From Xanthostigma xanthostigma (taxonomy: Eukaryota > Arthropoda > Insecta > Raphidioptera > Raphidiidae): a DNA stretch of 64,000 nt. Both the position numbers and the translations under genes were made by a program. Location of the stretch: contig OY754467.1 in the NCBI GenBank assembly GCA_963575645.1, forward strand, positions 6,076,001 through 6,140,000. The letters run 5' to 3'. This document shows positions 12,097 through 22,728 of the stretch, piece by piece. Every line of letters starts with the position of its first letter. Position 1 is the stretch's first letter. Under the pieces are notes generated by a model. That model saw only the letters and a program-made list of their open reading frames with translations, had not been told where the DNA came from and did no database searches.

Positions 12097-12708
12097 AACA
12101 ATAGCGTAGCAGAACGGGCAAAATGCCACGGGCCCTCGCCGGAGGGGGCCCCCGGCCCTAAAGGCCATTAAAACAGGAGGAACCTAACATTCATTACAAT
12201 GTTTGGTAAAAATATTAATTTTGTATTTGATCAATTTATTTTGTATTTGTATTAACTCAAGAACACACACGAATTATACATACAAATATCTACTTTACTT
12301 CGTGATTTATAAAAATGAAACTACAACGTGAAGCTTTTTTAAATTAAGAGTATTCGTCCCTGCAAACACAGACTACAGATCCTTCAGGCGAATTTTTTGA
12401 AAAAAAAATTCTGAAAAAACTTACAACCTTTTGAAAAAAATAATAAGTTAATATTTCACACGTAGGCGAAACTGTTTTTCAAAAAATTCGCCTGAAGGAT
12501 CTGTAGTCTGATTCTTTTTCTTTCATTTGGCGTTTACCAGAACCCTCTAGCTTTAAAAATATCGTCGGGAGAGCGCGAACCGTTTTTAGGCGAGGGGAAA
12601 AGTTTTGAGATGAAGGGTGCAGGGGGTATTTGCAGGGACGAATACTCTTAAGGGAGGACCCCATCCAATGAATTTACCACGGGCCTTAGGTGGTATAGTT
12701 ACGCCACT
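12097..12708. mobile_element. Degraded hAT-like repeat carrying a nested TTAA element
   Basis: The left end runs AATAGCGTAGCAGAACGGGC and then GCCACGGGCCCTCG. The right end, inverted, runs CAGTGGCGTAACTATACC and then GGCCCGTGGT. The two ends match imperfectly over about 40 nt. No clean 8-bp duplication was found. The element at 12348-12647 interrupts it. Confidence 0.5.
12348..12647. mobile_element. TTAA-flanked miniature element (300 bp)
   Basis: Perfect 19-bp inverted ends, GAGTATTCGTCCCTGCAAA (12348-12366) and its complement (12629-12647), are flanked on both sides by TTAA (12344-12347, 12648-12651). A second inverted pair lies just inside (12370-about 12404 and about 12475-12509, core CAGATCCTTCAGGCGAATTT), so half of the element folds back twice. 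The TTAA target suggests piggyBac-type mobilisation. That is inference, as the ends do not begin with the usual CCY. Confidence 0.85.
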
Positions 12709-13165
12709 GGAAGTAGGTACCTAAGATTTTGGTTGTTCTGCCGCTCTGCAGCGCTCATAGAGGAATCACCATTAGACGCGCAATTCTATCCTATTCTGAC
12801 AATTTTGTTGTGGCTTTGTCTGCATGTAACATTTTTCCAGAAACTTCAGTTTTTATAGATTTAAAAACCGGCAGTAACTGTTACAAGTTCGGGAAATTCA
12901 CTGACGACGACTTGTGAATTTATTTGTTTGACGACCGCTGTCGAGACCCAATGATAATGATGATAGCCCCAGCGGTTTACCTGTCATCTCCAGGTATGAT
13001 GTTAAGGGCATAAACTGACTGCTAGAGGGTTGTATGTGACTTATGATACCGAAACCACACACAACATGTCAGACGACACTTATTTTGTGGGGCTCCAAGA
13101 CAGAACTGTTTATGTCGAATTTTTGATAGTTTTTACAGGTCCCCGTACTTACGAATGACAAAAAA
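12709..13165. other. No recognisable feature
   Basis: Unassigned spacer. The 62-codon frame at 12729-12917 has no domain I recognise. Confidence 0.4.
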
Positions 13166-13425
13166 TGGTTGTCTGTAAAGTCGGTTTACGGACGATAGTT
13201 TTACGTGATAACGTATTCCGCTCGAATATCATATTTAATAATACATAACCTAAATTTTAGTAGTTGTCAAACTTGGGCCGATCGTGCTTCTCTATCGCTT
13301 ATACTGCGCTCTCGCTTGCACGCACAGGGTCAGGCGGAACGTGACACATTTCGGAACGTGACACTTTTTCGTGCATGCAGCCGGTGTTTCATCAATTTAT
13401 AAGACGTTATCACGTCAAAATGAAA
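13166..13425 (+). mobile_element. Dispersed repeat with ACGTGATAACG inverted ends, copy 1
   Basis: It begins GGTTGTCTGTAAAGTCGGTT, followed by TTACGGACGATAG and ACGTGATAACG, and ends with the complement CGTTATCACGTCAAAA. A second copy at 44908-45510 lies inside another repeat, which helps define the borders. It contains a CGCACAGGGTCAGGCGGAAC block. No coding. Miniature DNA element of unknown superfamily. Confidence 0.65.
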
Positions 13426-13436
13426 CCCTTATATAG

Positions 13437-13880
13437 TACTAGCGGTCCCGTCCGATTTCACCCGGGTGTAAAAGAACGAATGGGGAAGGGAGGAACATGA
13501 GTACACACATTCATCTTAGTTTACCGAGATGAATGTTGTGTCCAAATTTCATGATGATCGGAGTTACCGTTCAAAATTTTTGTCGATAAAAAGCAGTATT
13601 TAAACTTTTTTTAACTAATATTTTTTTTTAAGTAATTAAATAAAATTAAAATAAATTTAAATTTACGCCTTAGAAGAAAGCAATGTAGAAAATAAAAATA
13701 TATTCGCCCAACGTGGGGCTCGAACCCACGACTTTGATATTGACAGTCGCATGCTCTACCGATTGATCCACCTGAGGTTGTGTTCTCACAACGCTAATAT
13801 GAGTATATCTAGTTAGTGCATTTCACATGAATAGAAGCTTATTTTTGAGATACATTTTGCAACATTTTGGTATGACGTAA
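13437..13880 (-). mobile_element. ACTAGCGGTCCC dispersed repeat with tRNA-like core, copy S1
   Basis: The plus-strand left end is TACTAGCGGTCCCGTCC, followed by the conserved blocks TTCATCTTAGTTTACCGAG and ATGATCGGAGTTACCGTTC. Next come a poly-A/T tract and, on the minus strand, the tRNA-like segment at 13704-13777. The distal CTTTATATATTAGTA end found in full copies is missing. Strand follows the tRNA-like segment, the presumed pol III direction. Confidence 0.65.
13704..13777 (-). pseudogene. tRNA-Asp/Lys-like segment inside a repeat
   Basis: The minus strand reads a D-arm TCAATCGGTAGAGC, an anticodon-loop-like CTGTCAA (GTC), and a perfect T-arm GTGGGTTCGAGCCCCAC with box B GGTTCGAGCC. The acceptor end CCTCAGG does not pair with TTGGGCG, so it is not a functional tRNA. 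It sits at the same place in other copies of this repeat. Confidence 0.7.
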
Positions 13881-14127
13881 TGTCTCCGTCCACGCCACCA
13901 CTCTCGACTGCCTTGCGTGTGTGCGCGCGCGTATACTATACACTTCGTTGCTTTTCTGTGTGTGCCTTTCTTTAGCGTGGGTAAATAATAATTACTGTAC
14001 GTTTTGTTATATTACAGGGCGAAATTAAGTTACTAGAATTTCGATTAAATTTATGTCTTACATCTGCCAGGCGTTTCACGACGGCTCCTATTTTTTACAC
14101 GCTTTATATTAACTTCACTTGTAAGTT

Positions 14128-14341
14128 TGTATGTATGTATGTATGTATGTATGTATGTATGTATGTATGTATGTATGTATGTATGTATGTATGCATGCAT
14201 GCATGCATGCATGCATGCATGTATGTATGTATGTATGTATGTATGTATGTATGTATGTATGTATGTATGCATGCATGTATGTATGTATGTATGTATGTAT
14301 GTGCATGTGTGTGTATGTATGTATGTAAGTATGTATGTTTG
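14128..14341. repeat. TATG/TGCA tetranucleotide microsatellite
   Basis: About 50 units of (TATG)n with an internal block of TGCA variants at about 14192-14221. Long cysteine/tyrosine or histidine/threonine frames on both strands are products of the repeat, not genes. Confidence 0.97.
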
Positions 14342-14412
14342 TAACCTTCCTTTGGACTACAGCAAGTGGTTTATTACAGTAGTATAATATGCCAGCACTG
14401 TAACTACAGTGT

Positions 14413-14490
14413 TTAGCCGTGCGGTCTAAAGCACGGGTCTTCGCTGACGTCAACTCTCGGAATCACGGGTCGTGGATTAGAACCCACGAC
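14413..14490 (+). pseudogene. tRNA-Leu-like SINE head
   Basis: TAGCCGTGCGGTCTAAAGC resembles the box A and D-arm of a tRNA-Leu type head. CGTGGATTAGAACCCACG forms a T-arm with a degraded box B (ATTAGAA for TTCGAA). Part of it overlaps the 28-nt inverted repeat, so the distal half has been duplicated in inverse orientation. Confidence 0.45.
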
Positions 14491-14511
14491 CCGTGATTCC
14501 GAGAGTTGACG
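14448..14511. repeat. Perfect hairpin, 28-bp stem
   Basis: Arms 14448-14475 and 14484-14511 are exact complements (CGTCAACTCTCGGAATCACG and onward) around an 8-nt loop. Confidence 0.9.
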
Positions 14512-14574
14512 CCGAAAAAAAAATTGTTTTTTTCGGCAAATTTTTGACAATAAATCGAACTAAAAAGTGGAAAA

Positions 14575-14873
14575 TATATATAGTTTAAAAAAAACTAAAA
14601 AACACCCTTTACATATCGAACTAAAAAGTAAAAAATATTTTTTTTAAAATAAGCTTAAAACAATAATGAATAAAAAATACTAGTATTATTGTGAAAAAAG
14701 CATGGGACGCTCGTTGTACGAAAATGTGGAACAAAGCGCCCCACACTTTTTTCGCAATAATACTAGTATTTTTTATTCATTATTGTTTTAAGCTTACTTT
14801 AAAAAAAAATATTTTTTACTTTTTAGTTCGATATAAAGCGTGTTTTTTTAATTTTTTTATAACTATATTTTTT
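14575..14873. repeat. Foldback element with GAACTAAAAAGT arms
   Basis: The left arm runs about 14580-14706 and the right arm about 14739-14873. The central part, from ATATCGAACTAAAAAGTA at 14613 to TACTAGTATTATTG, matches nearly perfectly. The outer part matches with small gaps. The spacer near 14710-14738 is GC-richer (GGGACGCTCG). The arms share the GAACTAAAAAGTATAAAATA type of sequence with the larger foldback at 54975-55775. Confidence 0.85.
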
Positions 14874-15289
14874 AATACAAAACAGTCAAAAAATGGTTCT
14901 GAAGATATAGCAAAATTACCAAAAATTTGACATACACGGTTTTATCACCAGGACTAAGAACTGCAGTGTGGAGAAGTCGTATTATCTTTTACTCTTATCT
15001 GTTTATTCTCGGATCACATTATACGAGCACGTTTGTTATTACATTTTTTTCTTGTTGGTAGTATAAACCGACGTTTATGAAATGACAACACAACTCAACG
15101 GTAATTCAACAATGGCATTGTTTGTATAGAGATATATTTAAGGGTAAACTAAGTTTATCTAGAACACAACCATTATAATAGTAGAAGAGCTATCAAACAT
15201 TTTTGGGTAGGTATTTGAGGCAATTACCCCCTTACCCTCCCCCCACATCTACGGCCTTGCTTTAAGTAACCGTTTCATTTGACTGCTTA
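14874..15289. other. No recognisable feature
   Basis: A short block near 15175-15225 (AGAGCTATCAAACATTTTTG, GGGTAGG) recurs at 32060-32095. Nothing else is visible. Confidence 0.4.
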
Positions 15290-15627
15290 TTAGACCTGTA
15301 ACAAACCGTATGTATTCGTTACTGAGTAACGGGTACATCATCTGACTCGAAGTAACGAATCGTTACAAATTCATTTCGTTACTCGCATCTGTCGTATTCA
15401 TGCCTGTTCGACTCGTTTGATGCGGTTATACGTTATACGAACGAAGTCATACCGTATCACGTATGCGACGCGCCTCGATGCGGTGGTATATGCTTGATGC
15501 TGTTAGTACACGATTGTAATGTCGTATGAAAAGTAACGAGTAACGTAACGATACGAAAGTAACGGGTACTGGTTCTTTAAGTAACGAATACATACGGGTA
15601 CACAATTTCTCGTTATTTTTACAGCTC
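15290..15627. mobile_element. hAT-like miniature element with GTAACGAATACATACGG ends
   Basis: The left end is CTGTAACAAACCGTATGTAT followed by TCGTTAC. The right end, inverted, is CTGTAAAAATAACGAG, then ACCCGTATGTATTCGTTAC. The interior has many GTAACG/CGTTAC motifs and no coding. The target duplication is not clear. Confidence 0.55.
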
Positions 15628-16147
15628 TACTGTTTATTGAGATTTCTCTTATTTGAAGAAAAAATACTGAATCAGATTCGCTTTAAGTGGAATCCTGGCA
15701 ACAACAAATGCACACTATATAAAAAGATCTGCCAAAAACAAAAATAAATTATTTCGAGTAGTTTTCTAGCTTGTGTTGGAATGTCAAATTGTTATGTAAC
15801 CCGGTTTTATAGAAATCCCAATAAATTATTTTTATTCAACACGCGTGAGTAATAGATAATTTCGAGGCCCTGCTAAATTCGGGAGAAATAATAAATTACT
15901 TCATGTTGACGCGTAGAGTGCAAATAATGAGCCGAAACTGTACGGTAATATATTACTGCATAGTTTCTGGACCAATAGGAACGCGGTAGCGATTTGTATA
16001 TATGAAAACAGCATCGCAATTCAGCGAGTCAGGGCCATCTTGTGTGCATCGAGGGCGGTGGGTACGTCAATCAATGAAGTGATTTATTATTTCTGCCTCT
16101 TTTATCAGGGCCCCGATTATATATTATTACTCGTGCTAGTTGAATAA
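15628..16147. other. No recognisable feature
   Basis: AT-rich spacer without a supported element. Confidence 0.4.
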
Positions 16148-16231
16148 AGTATTATGTGCGACTATTGATCGAAGGAGAATATTCCACTCACGTGGAATCT
16201 TCTCCTTCTCTCACTAGTCGCACAATATACT
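16148..16231. repeat. Imperfect hairpin
   Basis: Outer arms AGTATTATGTGCGACTA and TAGTCGCACAATATACT, and inner arms GAAGGAGAATATTCCAC and GTGGAATCTTCTCCTTC, surround a 3-nt turn at about 16188-16190. Confidence 0.8.
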
Positions 16232-16639
16232 ATTTATTGTTTAAAATTATTACGATATATACATTTTCATTATAATATTTTCCGAGAAACAAATTTAACC
16301 GTTTACAAGAAGTGTTACATTTGATATTATAAAAATGTGCTTCATATAAAACTGGTGTGATCATATATTCCGAGAATACAACATGGTTATCTGTGTCGAG
16401 ATCAGGTCATCCATATTGTTTCACATACAGTTCTTCAATGTTGTGACAATTAAACTGCGGAATCTGGTCTATACTGGGTTGTTAGTATTGTTTGACAAAA
16501 GGTTAACTAGACGGGTTCCACCTTCATCAAGGGGCAGTGATACCAAACCTCTACTCTCGTGCTACAATTTAAGTTAATAAATTTTGTTTTCTGATCGACT
16601 CGGTCATTTGACTGAAAAATGTGGAGTTTCTGGTGTTTC

Positions 16640-16923
16640 ATCCAACTTGACGTCAAGAACCCTCTATATTTTCTACAATTTTCCGACACCAACGCCATAA
16701 TTTAAACAGTGTACGGGACTAATGCAGCACTAACGATCGGCGTAATTTTTTTTCAAAAAGTCGTTTTTAGAGGTGTCTCATCCAGCTTGACGTCAAGCTG
16801 GATAGGACACCAGAAACCTTCTGTATTTTCTACAATTTTCCGACAATAACGGTGAAATTTAAACAGTACCTATACGGAACTAACACAGCACTAACGATTG
16901 GCGTAATTTTTTTTCAAAAAACT
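16640..16923 (+). repeat. Tandem duplication with an embedded palindrome
   Basis: Two units about 165 bp apart share TTGACGTCAAG, TATTTTCTACAATTTTCCG and TAACGATYGGCGTAATTTT. Between them the second unit begins with a 40-nt hairpin at 16772-16811 (GGTGTCTCATCCAGCTTGAC, then its complement with one bulge). Confidence 0.8.
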
Positions 16924-16949
16924 CGCACATAAAAATTGTGTGTTGTTAA

Positions 16950-17643
16950 GGAGGTTGAGCCGTTTTACGAAGATAATGAAAAAAATCTGAAATAAAGTTT
17001 TTTTAATAGATTTTTTTATGACAAAACTTTCAGTAAAAAATCCAAAATCAATAGGAGATTTATAAAGTTAAAAATCAAAAACAACTTTTACATGTAAGTC
17101 TTATGGAAAATATGTCAACCTAGCATGCAAACGTTACATTTTATTTTTTTGCAAATAACCAAATAATGTCAGCAGTTCCGAAAACTAACTATGTAAAGCA
17201 TCGATGTCTTACGCATATTTTAATATTTTTTCCAATTTAATTAGGAGACTTTTAATGAATAAAAAAAAATTATTAAACTTTAGCACTTTTCGATTATGGA
17301 CTTTTATTCTTGAAAATTTTAACAATTTGTATTTTCAACTTTTTAATGATTTAATTTTAATTTTTATTACTTCCAATTTCTTTTTTTAATTATTTACTGC
17401 AAAAAATATGTAAAATACAGATATTTACATAAATTTATTTTTCTAACCTAACTGCATAAAAAATTCAAAAGTTAGTCCATTAAGTAAAATACTGAAATAA
17501 TTAATTAATATTAAAAAAAAATATTTATTTATGCCTTTATGACCATAATTTATTGGTATCATCGACTTATAACCTTTTGTAAAAATTTATTATGGAAAAG
17601 TTCCCAATTTACTTTTGATTGGGACTGTAACGCATCAACCTCC
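16950..17643 (+). mobile_element. TTAA-flanked element with GGAGGTTGA ends, copy 1
   Basis: GGAGGTTGA and TCAACCTCC are the inverted ends, flanked by TTAA at 16946-16949 and 17644-17647. The same element, inverted and about 700 bp, lies at 27498-28199 and is also flanked by TTAA. The interior is very AT-rich, and the 61-codon frame at 17204-17389 is low-complexity. Probably a non-autonomous TTAA-specific (piggyBac-like) element. Confidence 0.85.
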
Positions 17644-17884
17644 TTAATGTACATGTAGAACTGGTACCGTCACCCGTTCACAGCTGTGCTATTTGTCCAT
17701 TACTTTACGTATATACGCTACGGCTATTACAAAACTGTCAAACGGAACGGGTTTCAGGATTTGAAGAGTTCAACAGTAGTTCTCCTGATAAATGGACAGA
17801 TATGAAGCAACATACCTGTACCACAGCACGTATGCTGTACAATAACGCGTAACAACGTTGATTAACGTTGATTTTTATACTTAC

Positions 17885-18706
17885 TGATGCCCATATTCAC
17901 CGAACACTATTAACACTTTGACGGACACTTAAAAATTCAGTTTTGTTCCAATGTTGACACTAGGTATAGTTTTTTTCCTATGTTTGAAATTGAATTACTT
18001 TTATAAGTTGTTATGTTGTGACAATATTGCCTTAGTAGATATTTGTACGAGGACACAGTCACAAAGCACACATGGTATGTATTCTACACTTTAAAATAGA
18101 CTGCTACACCCGTCTGGCTACAAAACGTTCCGTAGTATACGACGGCTTCAGCCGTCGTGTCAAACTTTTGAAGTTTTGTTTATGACGGTCTAAGCCGGTT
18201 TGTCCGTCAAAGTGTTAAAAATAGAAGTTACTAATCTTGTAACAAATTGATTCGTTGGAGTAAAATTTACTTTCAATTCAGCAAGCAAATTATCAGGTAG
18301 AGGAGTTAGTTAAAGAATAAATAGGTATACACTGCATTATACTCCTTGCTCTTTTTGTTGAATATTTTGACGTTCACCCAAAAATCCGACCGATGGCGTT
18401 AGTGTAAACGTCAAAAAAATTCACAAAATAATACTGTTTTATCCTACCCCAATTTCCATAAACTTAAATGTATTACAACTATAAAGTTCTCAACAGCAAA
18501 CTGTAGATATAATACTCCACGTTTATATAGGTTAGGTATTATGATCTATGTGTCAGCCATTATTATTTTATCAGGCGAATAAAAATTTATACCCTGGAAG
18601 TAAGACAGAATAGATTTATACCTGCGGTAAACATAATTGAACTATTGAATTGAACTATCGCTATGTTTATTCGGAGGAATCGTTACCTGAAGAACAAATT
18701 AACCAA
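17885..18706 (+). repeat. Dispersed repeat R, copy 1, interrupted by a TTAA element
   Basis: This aligns in inverse orientation with 53335-53868. Shared landmarks are CCGAACACTATTAA, CTCTTTTTGTTGAATATTTT, AAAATCCGACCGATGGCG, TTATCAGGCGAATAAAAATT and GTTTATTCGGAGGAAT. It carries an 11-bp inverted pair (GACGTT.AC and GTGTAAACGTC at 18370-18411) that is perfect in the other copy. Confidence 0.75.
17914..18214. mobile_element. TTAA-flanked miniature (301 bp) with CACTTTGACGGACA ends
   Basis: The ends CACTTTGACGGACA and TGTCCGTCAAAGTG are flanked by TTAA at 17910-17913 and 18215-18218. The paralogous repeat at 53826-53829 has a single TTAA at the same place, so the insertion boundaries are directly shown. 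Inside is a GACGGCTTCAGCCGTC hairpin (near 18142). The ends resemble those of piggyBac-like elements. Confidence 0.93.
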
Positions 18707-19133
18707 ATAAATGACTACTTACTTTCCGTGCATATGGCCATGAATCGAGTTATTAAAGTTTTATGCGCTTTAAAAATAACATAATAATTATTGTTAATTC
18801 ATAAAGTCGTAACATTCTTTGTACCTGAAGCTATTATAATTGCGAATGGTTTATTTAAATGGCTGATTATTTTGCAGCGAGCACTAGTTGATTTTATGAC
18901 CGGTTGCACAACATTTTATGCTACATATTAAATTGTAATTGTTTAAATTAATTAGTATATAAAGTTACATGCGTTTGTTATTTAGATCTGTGTATTATAT
19001 TTTATGCTTTTGATATTAATAAACTGATGCTGAACTGAAGAAAGCATTGACGATGACTTTAGATTGTGACTTTACACATAATGCTCAAAGCAATCAGACG
19101 AAAAAGCAAGAAAAATAGTTTCGGTGCTAACTT
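18707..19133. other. No recognisable feature
   Basis: AT-rich spacer. Confidence 0.4.
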
Positions 19134-19139
19134 TGAAAT

Positions 19140-19910
19140 CTGTCTGGTCATCTCGCAGGCAAGCCTGCAGTGACGTCATTTCCATCTTCGTAACCCGCAC
19201 GGCAACTAGTCCAAGTCCCAGCAGTGTTTAGCGTAGTGATGTGTCGCTCCTGAGTGAGTCGTTCATAATAAACGACTCCTTTCTCGGAGCGGAGCGACTC
19301 GATCTTTTTTTGTGAATGACTCACTCCAAGCGCCATTGCTCTGTGCTGAGCTGTTCTGTACTGTTGCATTCGCACATTTACAGAGCGCATACAGCACAGG
19401 CCATAGAGGCACTAGTGAATTTTGCACGTACGTAGTTATCTTTGCCGAGTCATTTAATGTTAAATGACACACTATAAGTGTAATACTACTAAGCTTATAG
19501 TGACTTAGACCATTCACATTGACGTCGTTGACAAAGATATAATATTGTAACAATAAACGTTATTACTGTTCAGCTTTTATTATACTTTATAGTTTATCCG
19601 AAATGCGGATAAAATAAGATCAGAATCATATGAAAATGAGCTCAGAGCTGAGTGTGTATTGTGCTGTGCAATGCTACGTGACTTCTGAGCATGCATGATG
19701 ACAGTTTACACCTCTGCAGTCTGCACACTTGTGTCACAGAGTAGACAGTACTGTCTACTCTGTGCTTGTGTAGTGCGTACTGTTTAGTGTCACTCCTTTG
19801 AACGACTCCCTCTGAGCAACTCTTTTTAGTGAACGGAGCGCACGGAGCCAGCTCCCAATACAGTCATGTGAACACATCACTAGTTTAGCGGCAAGACTAG
19901 CCTCGTGTGC
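19140..19910. mobile_element. GCTGCACACGAGGCT family copy split by a hAT-type insertion
   Basis: The left part (19150-19233) has GCAAGCCTGCAGTGACGTCAT and CCCAGCAGTGTTTAGCG. The right part (19883-about 19910) resumes GTTTAGCGGCAAGACTAGCC, then TCGTGTGCAGCGG. The duplicated GTTTAGCG is the target of the nested element. Confidence 0.8.
19234..19882 (-). mobile_element. hAT-type miniature element, TAGTGATGTGTC family, copy 2
   Basis: The ends are TAGTGATGTGTC and CACATCACTA. Perfect 8-bp duplications GTTTAGCG lie at 19226-19233 and 19883-19890. It is inverted relative to 10340-10946 and similar throughout. The 96-codon frame at 19263-19553 is the counterpart of the frame in copy 1. Confidence 0.93.
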
Positions 19911-20782
19911 AGCGGTTTTTAAACAAATCAGTGGCAACAATCACACACTAGACAGTAGGCAAAAGTTCGACAAGGCTAACGTATCGAAGAACAGGTGTAA
20001 TAATTAATAACAGTAATCAACAATGTTAGTAGCTCTCTGTTGATGTGTAGACTGCAGATAATTAAAAGTGTTGATTCAGTAGCACAATGAATGCAGCGCA
20101 ACAGCAGGAGGGTCAACGTGTGCCTCTGCGCTGCCGTTGCAATGCGCTGGGAACAGAGATGGCCGACCGAGATATGTTATTTGTATCGACTAATTGCTTT
20201 TTATATTGATTGCATTCTAAGAATTATTATTGATGATTGTGAATTATACTATTCCGTTGTTGTACAGATCTATAAAATATTTATTTCTTTTTGTTAAAGG
20301 TGGTAGAAACGGATGTGTTCATCAGAGTCACTTTTAAGTAAGGTAAGCTATGTCAGATTATTATTGTGCCTCCTGAGAAATAATAACAAGAAAAGTTAAC
20401 GCTTTTCACAGAAAACACTTCGGGTTTTCCTGAGTAACTGTGTGTATATAAATTAGAAAAGATATATTGCAATGTATATTAAATTTTATACCATCGATAC
20501 ATTTACAAAACGGTCTATCAGTGTTAGCTTTTATTTTTATTAACTGATTGACGATTGTTAACGGGTCTATAGAGCCCGCAACAATAATACATCGAAGCGC
20601 AGAGCGTCTGTTTTCAGTTGACTAATTATTAGTTTTAAACTTTAAACGCCTTATTTATGAATACATCTTAAAAACAGTTTGTAACAAACATTATTACTTA
20701 TCGACAACAAAAAATAAATCATTTATATTAATTTCTCACTTTGACATTTTTTATGTTTTACTTACTTTAAAAGCAGGTGAGA
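19911..20782. other. No recognisable feature
   Basis: Spacer with no supported gene. The 68-codon frame at 20091-20297 is not protein-like beyond its first third. Confidence 0.4.
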
Positions 20783-21061
20783 GAGAGCACCATTACTATT
20801 TTCCATCTGTCACACTTCCCGTTATTTTCTACATTTTTTCAACTTCCACATAATTAATAGCAATGCGGCGAATGAAGGAATTTTAGGACATTAGGGTAAG
20901 GTATACAAATTTTAAGCACGGGATTTTGACAGGTAATCGGCCATGGCCTTGAATAAGGAACCATCTCGCTATTTATCTGGAATTATTGCGGGAAACCATG
21001 GAAAACTTCAACAAGATGGTCGGTACAGGAATTACCGTTTCTCGGCGAGAGGCAGCAGTAA
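20783..21061 (-). mobile_element. SINE, copy B (head missing)
   Basis: It matches the body and 3' part of the SINE at 32513-32878: CCATTACTATTTTC, CACTTCCCGTTATTTTCTAC, CGAATGAAGGAATTTTAGGAC and GGCCATGGCCTTGAATAA. It ends at GGCGAGAGGCAGCAG, just before the tRNA-like head would start. Confidence 0.75.
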
Positions 21062-21075
21062 TTAAGGAAACCAGT

Positions 21076-21137
21076 GCTAGAAAACTAGTAGTTAAATCTA
21101 GCAAGGAACCTGGCGGTAAATCCAGCCTCGTGTGCAG
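21076..21137 (-). mobile_element. GCTGCACACGAGGCT family terminal fragment
   Basis: CTAGCAAGGAACC and CCAGCCTCGTGTGCAGCGG are the inverted counterparts of the left end of the 11143 copy. Confidence 0.55.
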
Positions 21138-21289
21138 CGGACAGTCGGCTCTGGCTTTATCCAGTGGAAGGATGACACTTTTATATGCCGATGGTTACTT
21201 GCTGGTGTTGTAAAGAATGAAGATTATGAATTTTTACTCGTAATTTGAGATAACTGATGCAGTGTAGTGTTTTATAGTCTAACTCTAGT

Positions 21290-21831
21290 GCAGAGGTCCC
21301 CAAACTTTTCTGTCTCGTAGACCACTTGCAATGTTTTTCGGTTTTGGGTAGACCCCCTGCTTATATGGTATTGATTTTTTGCAAATTCATTAATTTCAAA
21401 TGTATTTTTGACAACCGGTATAGTGCTACTCACTTTGAACGATTTAAATTTATAACGGTAGTGAAATGTAGTGTGAAATGTTTAGTTTTATACATTTATT
21501 AATAATTAGATTCAAATTAAACGAATTAAATTAAAATTTACTTTCTGTTACATAAAATAACTGAGCAAAAAATAAATGCTTTTAGTGTGAGCGATGAACC
21601 TGATGCTTTAATAATAAATTTTCAACATTTGTCATCAATTTAGTTAGATTTAATCTTAAATCTCTTCGGTTAACAGTTGTACAGTTTGTTTCTTTTTTTG
21701 TTAGGAAAATCACTATCGTTGACCCCCATTTTCATTTCATGAACCCCCAATTTTTTTTCCCGCTGACATGGACTCCATGCAAGTTGTCGTCGACCCCTGG
21801 GGGTCGATATAGACCACTTTGGGAATCACTG
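21290..21831. mobile_element. hAT-type element with CAGAGGTCCCCAAAC ends
   Basis: The left end is CAGAGGTCCCCAAACTTTT. The right end, inverted, is CAGTGATTCCCAAAGTGG. The flanks CTCTAGTG (21282-21289) and CTCTAGAG (21832-21839) are an 8-bp duplication with one change. The 'CAGnGGTTCCCAAAC' end is a hallmark of the Charlie/hAT group. AT-rich interior, no transposase frame. Confidence 0.88.
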
Positions 21832-22186
21832 CTCTAGAGTCTAGTGTATATAGAGTTTTCACTCGAGTGGCGATTAAATCGACTGCATGTCAATAAAGAT
21901 TGAAGATGAAGTGACACGTCACAGCAACGTTATTTTACTTTAATATTAATTTATATCAAATTACCCGGCATGCAGTGCAATAAACAAATAAACAACAATA
22001 TCCGACAGCACACGTCGTCTGAGCTTGCTTCTTTGTGCTGCCAGCATGACATGCAATCAGCAATATCTCTCATAACAGTAGGTACAGCGATGCGCGAGAC
22101 TCTTTTGTTATCTCGCGACAAAACGTTCATTTGTTTGTGATTTCAGTCGTTTACGATGGGTGTGGCGGACCATTTGCAACGTGGGT

Positions 22187-22720
22187 CAGGGGTGGATCTA
22201 TATAGGGAGTAACAGGGCTTCAGTTCTGGGCCCCCGAGTGTCAAGGGCCCACAGAAATTGAACAATGAACACTTATCGTATGGTACAAAGTATAGTTATT
22301 AATGATTCTCAAATTCATGGCTGAATTTTGAGTAAATGAGTGAATTTTGATTAATTTTGATGTGAATTTTGACAATAAATTGTTTGGGTGAATTTTGAAA
22401 ATTTTATGGTTGAAATTTAACATTTTTAGGTGAATTTTGACATTTTTTTGAGTGAATTTTGAAAATTTTTTGGTTGAATTTTGACAAATTATTGGTTGAA
22501 ATTAAACATTTTTAGGGTGAATTTTGACATTTTTTTTTGGGTGAATTTATAGTCTATAGAATAATTTGTTTGGTCAAGTCACCATGTTTTAACTCTGATT
22601 ATGATGATTTAAAAATAAATTTCAAAACTCAACTTAACGATTCTTAATCTAATAAAAAAAGGGGGCCCATTGGACGACTTCAATAAGCCCTAGACCTCGA
22701 AAAACCTAGGTACGTCCCTG
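22187..22720. mobile_element. hAT-type element with perfect 8-bp duplication
   Basis: ACGTGGGT flanks both sides (22179-22186, 22721-22728). The ends are CAGGGGTGGATCTATATAGG and ACCTAGGTACGTCCCTG, imperfectly inverted. GGGCCC-rich blocks lie inside each end. The middle (about 22310-22550) is a degenerate tandem of GGTGAATTTTGACATTTTT-like units of about 30 bp, absent from the ends. Confidence 0.93.
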
Positions 22721-22728
22721 ACGTGGGT

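Noticed and set aside
14051-14453. Overlapping long frames rich in Thr-Tyr-Ile-His or Met-Tyr-Val-Cys
   Set aside because: They are translations of the TATG/TGCA microsatellite on both strands and carry no protein information.
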